From assembly GCA_030610915.1 (NCBI GenBank), contig JAUWQS010000016.1, forward strand, positions 1 to 12,917: 12,917 nt of DNA, read 5' to 3'. Shown in pieces: positions 6,967 through 12,903 of this stretch (positions are counted from its first letter, which is position 1; each line of letters begins with the position of its first letter). Under the pieces are notes generated by a model. It was not told where the DNA came from and made no database searches. It worked only from the letters and a program-made list of their open reading frames with translations. The DNA comes from Pseudomonadota bacterium. Its GTDB lineage: Bacteria; Desulfobacterota; Syntrophia; Syntrophales; JADFWA01. Both the position numbers and the translations under genes were made by a program.

Positions 6967-7224
6967 GTGGAAACAGATAAGTCAAAAGTGGGACTGGATG
7001 ACAGTTTGTCACCTGCTGAGATGAAAGAAGAGATACCGAAAGAGATAAAGGCAGCTCACAAATTCCTGGAAGAAGGAGATTTCAGACGAGCAAAGACTAT
7101 TGCCAACAGCGTTGCCAAAATGAACCGTCAAGTCAATCTACCTGGAGTTAATGAGGTGTTAAAGGCTCTGTTTGAAAATATAAAGGTAAAACGCGCCGAG
7201 GCAATGAAGACCATGTCCTCATGA
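6967..7224 (+). CDS. Small helical protein, paralogue of the zinc-ribbon protein's C-terminal domain
   Basis: An 85-residue protein of unknown function. Its residues 23-82 (EIPKEIKAAHKFLEEGDF..., then NRQVNLPGVNEVLKALFENI and KVKRAEAMKTM) align without gaps to residues 50-110 of the preceding protein (EVPGQIKRAYKLLEEENYGEA..., NRQVCLPGIDEELRVLFKRI, KMKRDEGRKTF), so a tandem duplication produced the pair. It lacks the cysteine-rich N-terminus and has no cysteine. The predicted shape is three or four amphipathic helices, perhaps TPR-like. The start is GTG 6967, supported by GAAGGGAGA at about 6950-6958; the gap to the preceding stop is only 25 bases, so co-transcription is likely. No other family resemblance was seen. 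Confidence 0.8.
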   Translation: METDKSKVGLDDSLSPAEMKEEIPKEIKAAHKFLEEGDFRRAKTIANSVAKMNRQVNLPGVNEVLKALFENIKVKRAEAMKTMSS

Positions 7225-7287
7225 GTAAAATAAGAGAAGCGATGAAATGAATGTCAGGTGCGGACCGTGAAAACAGTAAGAAAAGAG

Positions 7288-7350
7288 GTAACCGTTCACG
7301 GTTGTCGGTTCACAGTTCACAGTTCACAGTTCACAGTTCACAGTTTTTTC
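7288..7350. repeat. Left half-copy of the TAACCGTTCACGG palindrome with five GTTCACA units
   Basis: GTAACCGTTCACGGTT is followed by five perfect tandem GTTCACA heptamers (7308-7342) and a T run. The right arm is missing. The copies at 2360 and 7477 have two and three units, so the array length varies between copies. Confidence 0.85.
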
Positions 7351-7456
7351 AATGAACTATGCAACGATTGAAGCATTTTGGATATTGGTTTCAACTCTTG
7401 AATTAATTCTTTCCTTTACACATACGCATCTAAATCAGAAAATATATCAACCTCTC

Positions 7457-7543
7457 GTAACCGTTCACGGTTGCCGGTTCACAGTTCACAGTTCACAGTT
7501 TTTCCCAACCGTGAACCGATAACTGTAAACCGTGAACGGTTAC
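7457..7543. repeat. TAACCGTTCACGG palindrome, full copy with three GTTCACA units
   Basis: GTAACCGTTCACGGTT (7457-7472) and AACCGTGAACGGTTAC (7528-7543) are a perfect 16-bp inverted repeat. Three GTTCACA units (7477-7497) lie inside. The right half is nearly identical to 2374-2420 and 2514-2560. Confidence 0.85.
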
Positions 7544-7615
7544 GCTATTTTTTTCTCAATTTATGTGTAAAGGGCTGTCCTATCCCCAGTAAGCGCTTAA
7601 ATCAGGGAGGTAATT

Positions 7616-9304
7616 ATGGCTGCAACACCAAACAGGATGTTAGAATACTCCGAATACTGGAGAAAAAATAAATCGGCGGTAGAGTCACAAGAGCTTATCA
7701 AGGTATTGCTTGCCCTGCGTAAAGTCGGGAGACATATAGCTTCAAACGTAAAGACCATTGAGTGGGGCGGGATGTCGGCGCCTGATCCCGTTGCAAAGAT
7801 TGAGATTAACGCTGAGCTGGCCAGAGGTGAGTACCCTCTCCCACCTCATAAAATGGACATTCTGGTAGGCATAGCGGCAAGAGAGGCATTTTGCTGTAAG
7901 ATCCATTCAGACATGGTTTTGCTGAGGCTCAAAAGAAAGCTGGGTGAAGTACCTCCAGACCTTGATTTCCTGATCGGGACAGGAGAAGACATTTTCATTA
8001 GATATATCGCAAAGAATACCGTCTGGAAGTACTACCTGCCATTTTGCTGGCTTCATGTAAGATCGCCAAATGGAAGGGATGTTGCCCGGCCGCCAACCGT
8101 CAGGTCTCTTCTGCATATTTTTGCCGACTATGTCCTGTCGGACAAATTGGCTGTAAATATGCACCCTGATTATTATGACCTATTTCAACGATTGATTGTT
8201 GTTAGAGATGAAATCATCAATTGCGCAAAGGAGCTGTCCGTCTCAAAAAGGTGTGATCTGAGAGTCGATATATATCAACATTTATGGAAAGATGTGATGG
8301 AAGGGGCCGCTTCCTGGGATTCTGATGATTTCCCGGAAGGCCTTCCAACGCCTGAAGGAAGAACCGCCGAAACAGAGGAATGTGAGGATGATCAGAGCTC
8401 AGAAATCGAGGATTGTCAGGAAGATCAGCTCGGCTGTAGAGAAAGTGAGATCGAATCGCAATTAATGCAGCACATAAAAGATATACTGTGTGAACAGGAA
8501 GAGAAGAGCCTCAATGAACATATGGAAGGTATTGCCGATGACGAAAAGTCAGGAATTGTCGATACCTGCTTTGTTAAATCGGGTCTTCACTGCCGGATCG
8601 ATTCTGATGCAGCATTGGTCTCAAGACTCAGGCGAATTTTCCAGCAGCAGCGAACTGTCAGAAGCAGACGCTACCATTACCAGCGCGCTCTTCCCACAGG
8701 CAAAATCGACGGTAGACGGCTATACCGCTTTGCCCTTGACGGCCGCCTTTTCAGACAGAGAGAATACGTTTACCATGACAACACAAGAAACATCTCCATA
8801 CTTGTCGATGGTTCCGCGTCGATGACAGGGGGGCTTCCGGGCGGCGGCAAGGACTGGGCAAGAACGGAACGTGTGTTTGTCTCTCTGGCTGAAGCGATCA
8901 AGGACACCGGAAACAGACTTGATGTTTTCGCATATTGTGAGAGGGGTGGTATATGTGAAGTGAGTTGCCTTGCCTATAACAACAAGATATACACCGTTCG
9001 TCCCAGCGGCCGGACACCTACAGGGCAGGCCATCGTCGCCGTTGCCCTGAAACTGCCCAGGGACAAGCCCAGGCTTATTATACATGTTACCGATGGCGAG
9101 TCTAATTGCGGGCTCAGCGTAAAGAAGGGCATTGAGTTCTGCGACAGGACAGGAGTGGAAATTGTGACCATCGGAGCTTATTACGATGAAGAAATGAAAG
9201 TTGCCCTTGAAAAACAATACGAAAATAGGGCGATACTGGTGGATTCCCTGGAACTCCTGCCGGAACGAATGGAGGAGGCGCTAAGGACGAGATTGCTAAA
9301 TTAA
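7616..9304 (+). CDS. VWA-domain protein of the CobT/NorD type (MoxR-ATPase partner)
   Basis: A 562-residue cytoplasmic protein with three parts. Residues 1 to about 230 form a helical N-terminal domain I do not recognise (IAAREAFCCKIHSDM, WKYYLPFCWLHV). Residues about 235-310 are a strongly acidic linker, like the acidic middle of CobT/ChlD. The C-terminal von Willebrand A domain starts around 390 and has a complete MIDAS: D398-x-S400-x-S402 (VDGSASM), a threonine in RTPTG (467-469), and D493 in VTDGES. The preceding RRYHYQRALPTGKIDGRRLYRFALDG resembles the segment before the VWA domain of CobT. Such proteins work with MoxR/CobS/NorQ ATPases to insert metals or remodel enzymes; a matching ATPase is encoded convergently at 10279-11124. 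The start ATG 7616 is supported by GGGAGG. The client is unknown: either a metal enzyme or a glycyl radical system is possible. Confidence 0.85.
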   Translation: MAATPNRMLEYSEYWRKNKSAVESQELIKVLLALRKVGRHIASNVKTIEWGGMSAPDPVAKIEINAELARGEYPLPPHKMDILVGIAAREAFCCKIHSDMVLLRLKRKLGEVPPDLDFLIGTGEDIFIRYIAKNTVWKYYLPFCWLHVRSPNGRDVARPPTVRSLLHIFADYVLSDKLAVNMHPDYYDLFQRLIVVRDEIINCAKELSVSKRCDLRVDIYQHLWKDVMEGAASWDSDDFPEGLPTPEGRTAETEECEDDQSSEIEDCQEDQLGCRESEIESQLMQHIKDILCEQEEKSLNEHMEGIADDEKSGIVDTCFVKSGLHCRIDSDAALVSRLRRIFQQQRTVRSRRYHYQRALPTGKIDGRRLYRFALDGRLFRQREYVYHDNTRNISILVDGSASMTGGLPGGGKDWARTERVFVSLAEAIKDTGNRLDVFAYCERGGICEVSCLAYNNKIYTVRPSGRTPTGQAIVAVALKLPRDKPRLIIHVTDGESNCGLSVKKGIEFCDRTGVEIVTIGAYYDEEMKVALEKQYENRAILVDSLELLPERMEEALRTRLLN

Positions 9305-9558
9305 ACGTAACTACTCAGGTTGTCAGGTTCACTGTTCAACGGTTAGCCGCATCCAGTTCGCAGGGTGGATTAAGCGGAGCGAATCCACCCTACGAACTTC
9401 TCAATAAATTAGGGGAGGGGAGGTTTTAACCTCCCGATATGGGCGACTAAAGTCGCCTCTACCCAAATTTACTGAGATGTTACTCGATTCTCTTCATTCA
9501 ACCGTTAAACCTCTGAACCGTGAACCTGAGCGATTGCAACTGAATTTTATAGAGACGA
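9305..9558. repeat. Composite intergenic repeat with nested hairpins
   Basis: The outer arms are CTCAGGTT (9314-9321) and AACCTGAG (9523-9530). A second layer pairs CAGGTTCACTGTTCAACGGTTA with TAACCGTTGAAC-like sequence near 9500-9527. Inside are three independent hairpins: TTCGCAGGGTGGATT/AATCCACCCTACGAA (9357-9371 with 9382-9396, one mismatch), GGGAGGTT/AACCTCCC (9418-9435), and GGCGACT/AGTCGCC (9442-9457). No gene is present. It looks like repeat elements inserted into an older repeat. Confidence 0.7.
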
Positions 9559-9561
9559 GTG

Positions 9562-10086
9562 ATGATTGTCGATCAACCCCGGTCCTATTATGTGTTTGTC
9601 TACAACTCTCGTATTTATGAAGGATACGAGTACGTTGTTTATCGAGGGAAACACCTGATGAATAAAGAATACCTTGAACACTGGGGAAAATGGGTTGTGG
9701 ATGGCCCCAGACACAAGCTTGATGAACTGGCGCGGAGGCTGGATAGCCATGTGGAGGCGGGTGACATTGCATGTGTCAAATATGAAAGGGAACCCCGCAC
9801 AGATATCGGCAAGACTAAATGTACCATGTGCGTCTATTGCGATGAGCGCTGTCGAGACGATGTCCTGCAAATAATACTCACCAATAAAGGGGAAAAACCC
9901 AGAGCGTGGAGATACGATAGAGAGACGATCGACAAATGGCTGCCGGGTGGAGAATTACTTGAAAAGTGGATACAATTACAGAAGTTAAGTCGCGTTGAGG
10001 CAAATCAGGCAAGAGAGGAGTCACGCAAAAAATTCAGTGTCATACTGAACAATCCTGATAAACCCTTTGCAGGGTGGCCTCAATAG
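9562..10086 (+). CDS. Unrecognised 174-aa protein with a CxxC...CxxxxC cluster
   Basis: I do not recognise the family. The protein is soluble. The N-terminal half (RSYYVFVYNSRIYEGYEYVVYRGKHLMNKEYLEHWGKWVVDGPRHKLDELARRLDSHVEAGDI) looks like an alpha/beta unit. A cysteine cluster follows in the middle: TKCTMCVYCDERC, giving Cx2Cx2Cx3C at about residues 86-96, a spacing that suits an Fe-S or zinc site. The rest is helical and charged. A GTG immediately precedes ATG 9562 and could also start the protein; the ribosome binding site (AGAGACGAG) is modest. The gene follows the VWA gene across a 257-base repeat block, so it may be part of the same locus. A perfect hairpin lies seven bases after its stop. 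Confidence 0.75.
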   Translation: MIVDQPRSYYVFVYNSRIYEGYEYVVYRGKHLMNKEYLEHWGKWVVDGPRHKLDELARRLDSHVEAGDIACVKYEREPRTDIGKTKCTMCVYCDERCRDDVLQIILTNKGEKPRAWRYDRETIDKWLPGGELLEKWIQLQKLSRVEANQAREESRKKFSVILNNPDKPFAGWPQ

Positions 10087-10092
10087 GGATGG

Positions 10093-10116
10093 CACGGACA
10101 AACTTGTTTGTCCGTG
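10093..10116. terminator. Perfect hairpin after the 174-aa gene
   Basis: CACGGACAAAC and GTTTGTCCGTG are perfectly complementary, giving about a 10-bp stem with a CTTG loop. It starts seven bases after the stop codon and ends where the convergent unit's repeat begins. No T run follows on the plus strand, so it may block both strands weakly or act in mRNA stability. Confidence 0.55.
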
Positions 10117-10126
10117 AATAAGCCGC

Positions 10127-10275
10127 CTACTCAGGTTCATGGTTCACGGTTGATCGTTTTTAGCTACTGAGCAGTTAACCTGAATAATTACGATTTTCTT
10201 TTGCCATTTTTGCACGAATCTCATAACTAATGACCTAATAGCCTTCAGCCTTCACCCTTCAGCCAACAACCTGAC
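10127..10275. repeat. CTACTCAGGTT repeat unit, left of the AAA+ gene
   Basis: CTACTCAGGTT (10127-10137) and AACCTGAATAATTACG (10177-10192) are inexact inverted arms around GGTTCACGGTTGATCG. It continues with ATTTTCTTTTGCCATTTTTGC, then ACGAATCTCATAACTAA, then 7-bp CCTTCA-type units (about 10241-10263). A closely related copy lies in the same orientation at about 11148-11320, so the ATPase gene is flanked by direct repeats. Confidence 0.75.
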
Positions 10276-10278
10276 CGG

Positions 10279-11124
10279 TTACAGAAACAACTTATACTCA
10301 CTCGATTTTGCGGAAATATCCATGGTTTCAATATGAACCGACAATAACAGGCTCTCTATGATGTCTCTTGATATTGAAAGGCTGTAAACGAGCGCTTCTC
10401 TCAAAGGTGCGCCTGTGGCCATAAGCTCTGCAATCATCAAACTATGTCGAACCGATATGACTGTATCGACATGGGGATCACTTCTCAGATTTCCGATTAC
10501 CTTCAGAATCAAATCAGCATCTTCTTCAGTCACTCCTGTTTTATTGACAAGCACCTTTTTTTCTATCTCAGACGGCAGGTAATCCACCGGAATAATATAA
10601 AATCTATCCCTCAGGGCCACGTCGAGTGTATCGGCGCCGGTAAATTCTTCCCCTTCGTTCATGCTGGCAAAAAAGACCACTCCGGGGGCAACTTTTATCA
10701 GACCGAGCTGATCAACCCAGATGGATCTGTTCTCGGAAAGAACAGAAAAAAGTTCATTAAGCGCTTTGGGATGTTCAGGCCGGTTTATCTCCTCTAAATG
10801 AATGACACAGTCAGGAGTCGTAATGGCCTTTGGAAACAAAAATTCCTGATAATAGGTATCCCCCCCCTTCAGTGCATGCTCGCCAAAGAGCTGACCGGGT
10901 TCAGAAAGCTGGCCGATCTGAAAGATAGCGAAGGGACGTTTATAACAGGCTGCAAACTGGTGTATCAGGGATGATTTGCCGCAGCCCTGACGTCCTACAA
11001 CCAGAATATTGACAGGGTGAATTCTTGAAAGTTTTTCAAGACTACCCAGAACACGTATCGCCTCTTCAGGCAGGTAAAAGTACGGATCTAACTCCGGAAC
11101 ATTTAATTGTTTAAGGTTTTCCAT
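10279..11124 (-). CDS. MoxR-family AAA+ ATPase (BssE/NorQ/CbbQ-like)
   Basis: A 281-residue AAA+ ATPase. Members of the MoxR branch use ATP hydrolysis, with a VWA partner, to activate or load metal into enzymes. Walker A is GRQGCGKS (44-51). The Walker B region reads CVIHLEEINRP (106-116): the usual DE is EE here, so the first acidic residue is glutamate. Sensor 1 is N156 (FFASMN), and the arginine finger region is ALRDRF (170-175). The length matches BssE/TutH, the ATPases encoded beside benzylsuccinate synthase. ATG at 11124-11122 has GGAGAG upstream. The gene converges with the VWA gene, unlike the usual adjacent pair, and lies downstream of the radical SAM gene on the same strand, with a 206-base repeat in between. 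The client is unknown. Confidence 0.88.
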   Translation of the reverse strand: MENLKQLNVPELDPYFYLPEEAIRVLGSLEKLSRIHPVNILVVGRQGCGKSSLIHQFAACYKRPFAIFQIGQLSEPGQLFGEHALKGGDTYYQEFLFPKAITTPDCVIHLEEINRPEHPKALNELFSVLSENRSIWVDQLGLIKVAPGVVFFASMNEGEEFTGADTLDVALRDRFYIIPVDYLPSEIEKKVLVNKTGVTEEDADLILKVIGNLRSDPHVDTVISVRHSLMIAELMATGAPLREALVYSLSISRDIIESLLLSVHIETMDISAKSSEYKLFL

Positions 11125-11147
11125 AATTACTCTCCTTACACGGGTTC

Positions 11148-11325
11148 AGGGTTCAGAGGTTCACGGTTGATCGTTTTCTAACCACTGAACCCTGAAAACC
11201 TGTAGTTACGATTTTCTTTTGCCGTTTTTGCCTGTCTGTGCGTTGCACACGCAGACAGGTGCGGGCACGCACAGGCAGGTACGAATTTCACAACTAAGGG
11301 ACTAATTGCCTTCAGCCTAAACGAC
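11148..11325. repeat. Second copy of the 10127-10275 repeat, carrying a 49-bp insertion
   Basis: From GGTTCACGGTTGATCG to ATTTTCTTTTGCCGTTTTTGC (11231), and again from ACGAATTTCACAACTAA (11281) to GCCTTCAGCC, this follows the copy at 10134-10252. The extra 49 bases at 11232-11280 are absent there and absent from the inverted copy at 4755-4790. The extra sequence begins CTGTCTGTGCG and ends CGCACAGGCAG(GT), inverted repeats with one mismatch. Confidence 0.75.
11231..11280. mobile_element. Putative miniature palindromic insertion
   Basis: The ends CCTGTCTGTGCG and CGCACAGGCAGG are near-perfect inverted repeats. The left 29 bases also fold on themselves (CCTGTCTG with CAGACAGG). No coding capacity. 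The insertion is inferred by comparison with the two unoccupied copies in this window. No clear target duplication is visible. Confidence 0.55.
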
Positions 11326-11330
11326 TTGAG

Positions 11331-12482
11331 TTATAAAGTACATCCCTCCACCCAGCAATTAGGATCCGGTCCCATCAGCCTGCCGGTCTGTATATAAGCG
11401 CTGCGGCGACAGCCGCCGCAGACATACCGGTAGACGCACTTGCCACATTTCCCTTCCAGCCTCTCACGATCCCGGAGTTCTCTGAACAGATCGCCATTCG
11501 ACCATATATCTCCCAGGCTTCTTTTTAGAAGATCGCCATTCTGCACCTCTTGCTGAATAAGACAACCGGTAGCGACCCTGCCCTCGGCAGTAATCATATA
11601 GCTATAGATTCCGCTGATACAACCCACTCCAAAGCTGAAGAAATCACAAGGACTATCGGGAACAGCGAGCAGGCGTCTGGTTGCTTCCTGTTCACTTACA
11701 ATATATCGATTTTCAAACTGGATATTTGCAAGTCCTCTCTTCCTCTGTTCTTTCCAGAGCAGTCTCTGCGCATCCCGCCTCTGTTCCTTACTCAGCCCCC
11801 ATTTATGTTTTCCAAGTGAATGGCCAACCGGCAGGAACTCCACCATGATGAACTGCACGCCAAGTTCGGCTGTCAGATCAAGCAGGGGCGCCAGATCAGC
11901 GTAATTGACTTTTGAAAGGGTCATGATCAAATAGACGCTCGGTACCCCGTAATCACGAAATAACTTTAATGCGTTAATCGTCCTGTCAAATGTTCCGCTT
12001 CCCCTGTTCCAGTCATGATTTTCTCTCAGACCATCCACGCTTACCTTCACCTGAGCGAGACCCGCTCGCGACAATTCCCGAACGATGTTCTTTTCCACAA
12101 GAGTCCCATTTGTATTCAGGGCAGTATAGATATTCTTTCCAACCGCGTATGATATGATTTCAACCAGGTCATCACGAAGAAGGGGCTCGCCGCCTGCAAA
12201 CTGGATCGCAGTAGTCCCAGCCTCGGTGACATTGTCCAAAACGTCAAAGACCTGCCTTGTGCTCAGCTCACCCTTGACACCCTTGGGTCTCTTTGTGCAT
12301 ATCCGCGCATCGGTAAAACAGTAACGACAGTGTAAATTACATTCTTCTGTAAGGCTGAACCATGCGAACATCGGCCTGGCGCCTTCTACCGCCCGGTAAT
12401 ACTTCTCACGGGTAATGGATAAAAACTCTTCATTTGAAATGGCAGAGGGGTCTTGTATTCTTAGCGTTGGTAAACCTTTCAT
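11331..12482 (-). CDS. Radical SAM/SPASM domain protein
   Basis: A 383-residue radical SAM enzyme. The cluster motif C48-x3-C52-x2-C55 (TEECNLHCRYCF) is followed by QFAGGEPLLRDDL, the SAM-binding GGEP region. The C-terminus has the cysteines of a SPASM/twitch domain (CISG, TGCL, then GKCGKCVYRYVCGGCRRSAY and DPNCW), which hold auxiliary Fe-S clusters. The CxxCxYxxxCGGCRxxAY arrangement is shared by peptide-modifying enzymes (PqqE, anaerobic sulfatase maturases) and by alternative heme pathway enzymes (AhbC/AhbD, NirJ). I cannot choose between these, and no obvious precursor peptide or heme gene is visible. An upstream TTG would add seven residues, but GGGAGGTGGG lies exactly between it and ATG 12482-12480, so the ATG is the better start. 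Confidence 0.88.
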   Translation of the reverse strand: MKGLPTLRIQDPSAISNEEFLSITREKYYRAVEGARPMFAWFSLTEECNLHCRYCFTDARICTKRPKGVKGELSTRQVFDVLDNVTEAGTTAIQFAGGEPLLRDDLVEIISYAVGKNIYTALNTNGTLVEKNIVRELSRAGLAQVKVSVDGLRENHDWNRGSGTFDRTINALKLFRDYGVPSVYLIMTLSKVNYADLAPLLDLTAELGVQFIMVEFLPVGHSLGKHKWGLSKEQRRDAQRLLWKEQRKRGLANIQFENRYIVSEQEATRRLLAVPDSPCDFFSFGVGCISGIYSYMITAEGRVATGCLIQQEVQNGDLLKRSLGDIWSNGDLFRELRDRERLEGKCGKCVYRYVCGGCRRSAYIQTGRLMGPDPNCWVEGCTL

Positions 12483-12560
12483 AGATATCCCACCTCCCTT
12501 CAAGGTTGATTACATTTTTACAATGTTGGTCTCAATCCACGATCAACCTTACACATCACT

Positions 12561-12617
12561 GTAGGATGGGGTTTTATACCCCCACCGGAGACGGTGGCAT
12601 ATAAAATGCCACCCTAC
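12561..12617. repeat. Long imperfect hairpin with GAGA loop
   Basis: GTAGGATGGGGTTTTATACC... pairs with ...CATATAAAATGCCACCCTAC around CACCG-GAGA-CGGTG. The stem is about 26 bp with a few mismatches. It resembles dispersed 'GTAGGGTGG' intergenic hairpins. It lies about 80 bases upstream of the radical SAM start. Confidence 0.7.
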
Positions 12618-12755
12618 ATGCCTGGTTTAACCCCAATTTTTATTGAGCTGAAACCCAATGAACAAATGTGATATATACTGTATCAGCTCAATAAATAGGG
12701 GGATTACATTTTTAAAGTGTTGGTCTCGAACCACGATAAGCGTTCACCGAACATT

Positions 12756-12903
12756 GAAATTAGAAATTAGAAATTGGAAATTAGAAATTGGAAATTCAGC
12801 CTTCATGCTTTTGTACTGCTCGGCTGAGCTCACGCTGAAGTCTGTCAACTCGTAAATTCGTTTCATCTCTCCCAAATTTCTAATTTCCAATTTCAAGTTT
12901 CAA
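12756..12903. repeat. Heptamer palindrome (GAAATTR units)
   Basis: Six tandem units, GAAATTA or GAAATTG, with a final GAAATTC, run from 12756 to 12797. The complementary arm, made of TTTCTAATTTCCAATTTCAAG-type units, lies at about 12875-12903. The loop between them has no trusted ORF. It has the same 7-bp architecture as the GTTCACA elements but a different sequence. Confidence 0.75.

Larger units (their letters stand above)
7225..7615. repeat. Intergenic region dominated by two palindrome copies
   Basis: About 390 bases without a gene. It contains a left half-copy (7288-7350) and a full copy (7457-7543) of the TAACCGTTCACGG palindrome; the bases between them have no recognised content. The end (GGGAGGTAATT) is the ribosome binding site of the VWA gene. 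Confidence 0.7.

Noticed and set aside
7308..7342. Tandem GTTCACA array as a CRISPR
   Set aside because: Units are 7 bp with no spacers and sit inside a palindrome; no cas genes are present.
7471..7671. Plus-strand ORF of 66 codons before the VWA gene
   Set aside because: It is built from the palindromic repeat (VHSSQFTV from GTTCACA units) and runs into the VWA gene in another frame, without a ribosome binding site.
10444..10797. Plus-strand ORF of 117 codons
   Set aside because: Antisense shadow of the MoxR ATPase, which has all its motifs in the other strand.
12483..12503. Seven-residue longer start (TTG) for the radical SAM protein
   Set aside because: The extra codons coincide with GGGAGGTGGG, the ribosome binding site for the ATG at 12482-12480.
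12658..12855. Plus-strand ORF of 65 codons near the right end
   Set aside because: Half of it is the GAAATTR heptamer array (KLEIRNWKLEIGN); low-complexity repeat translation with no ribosome binding site.
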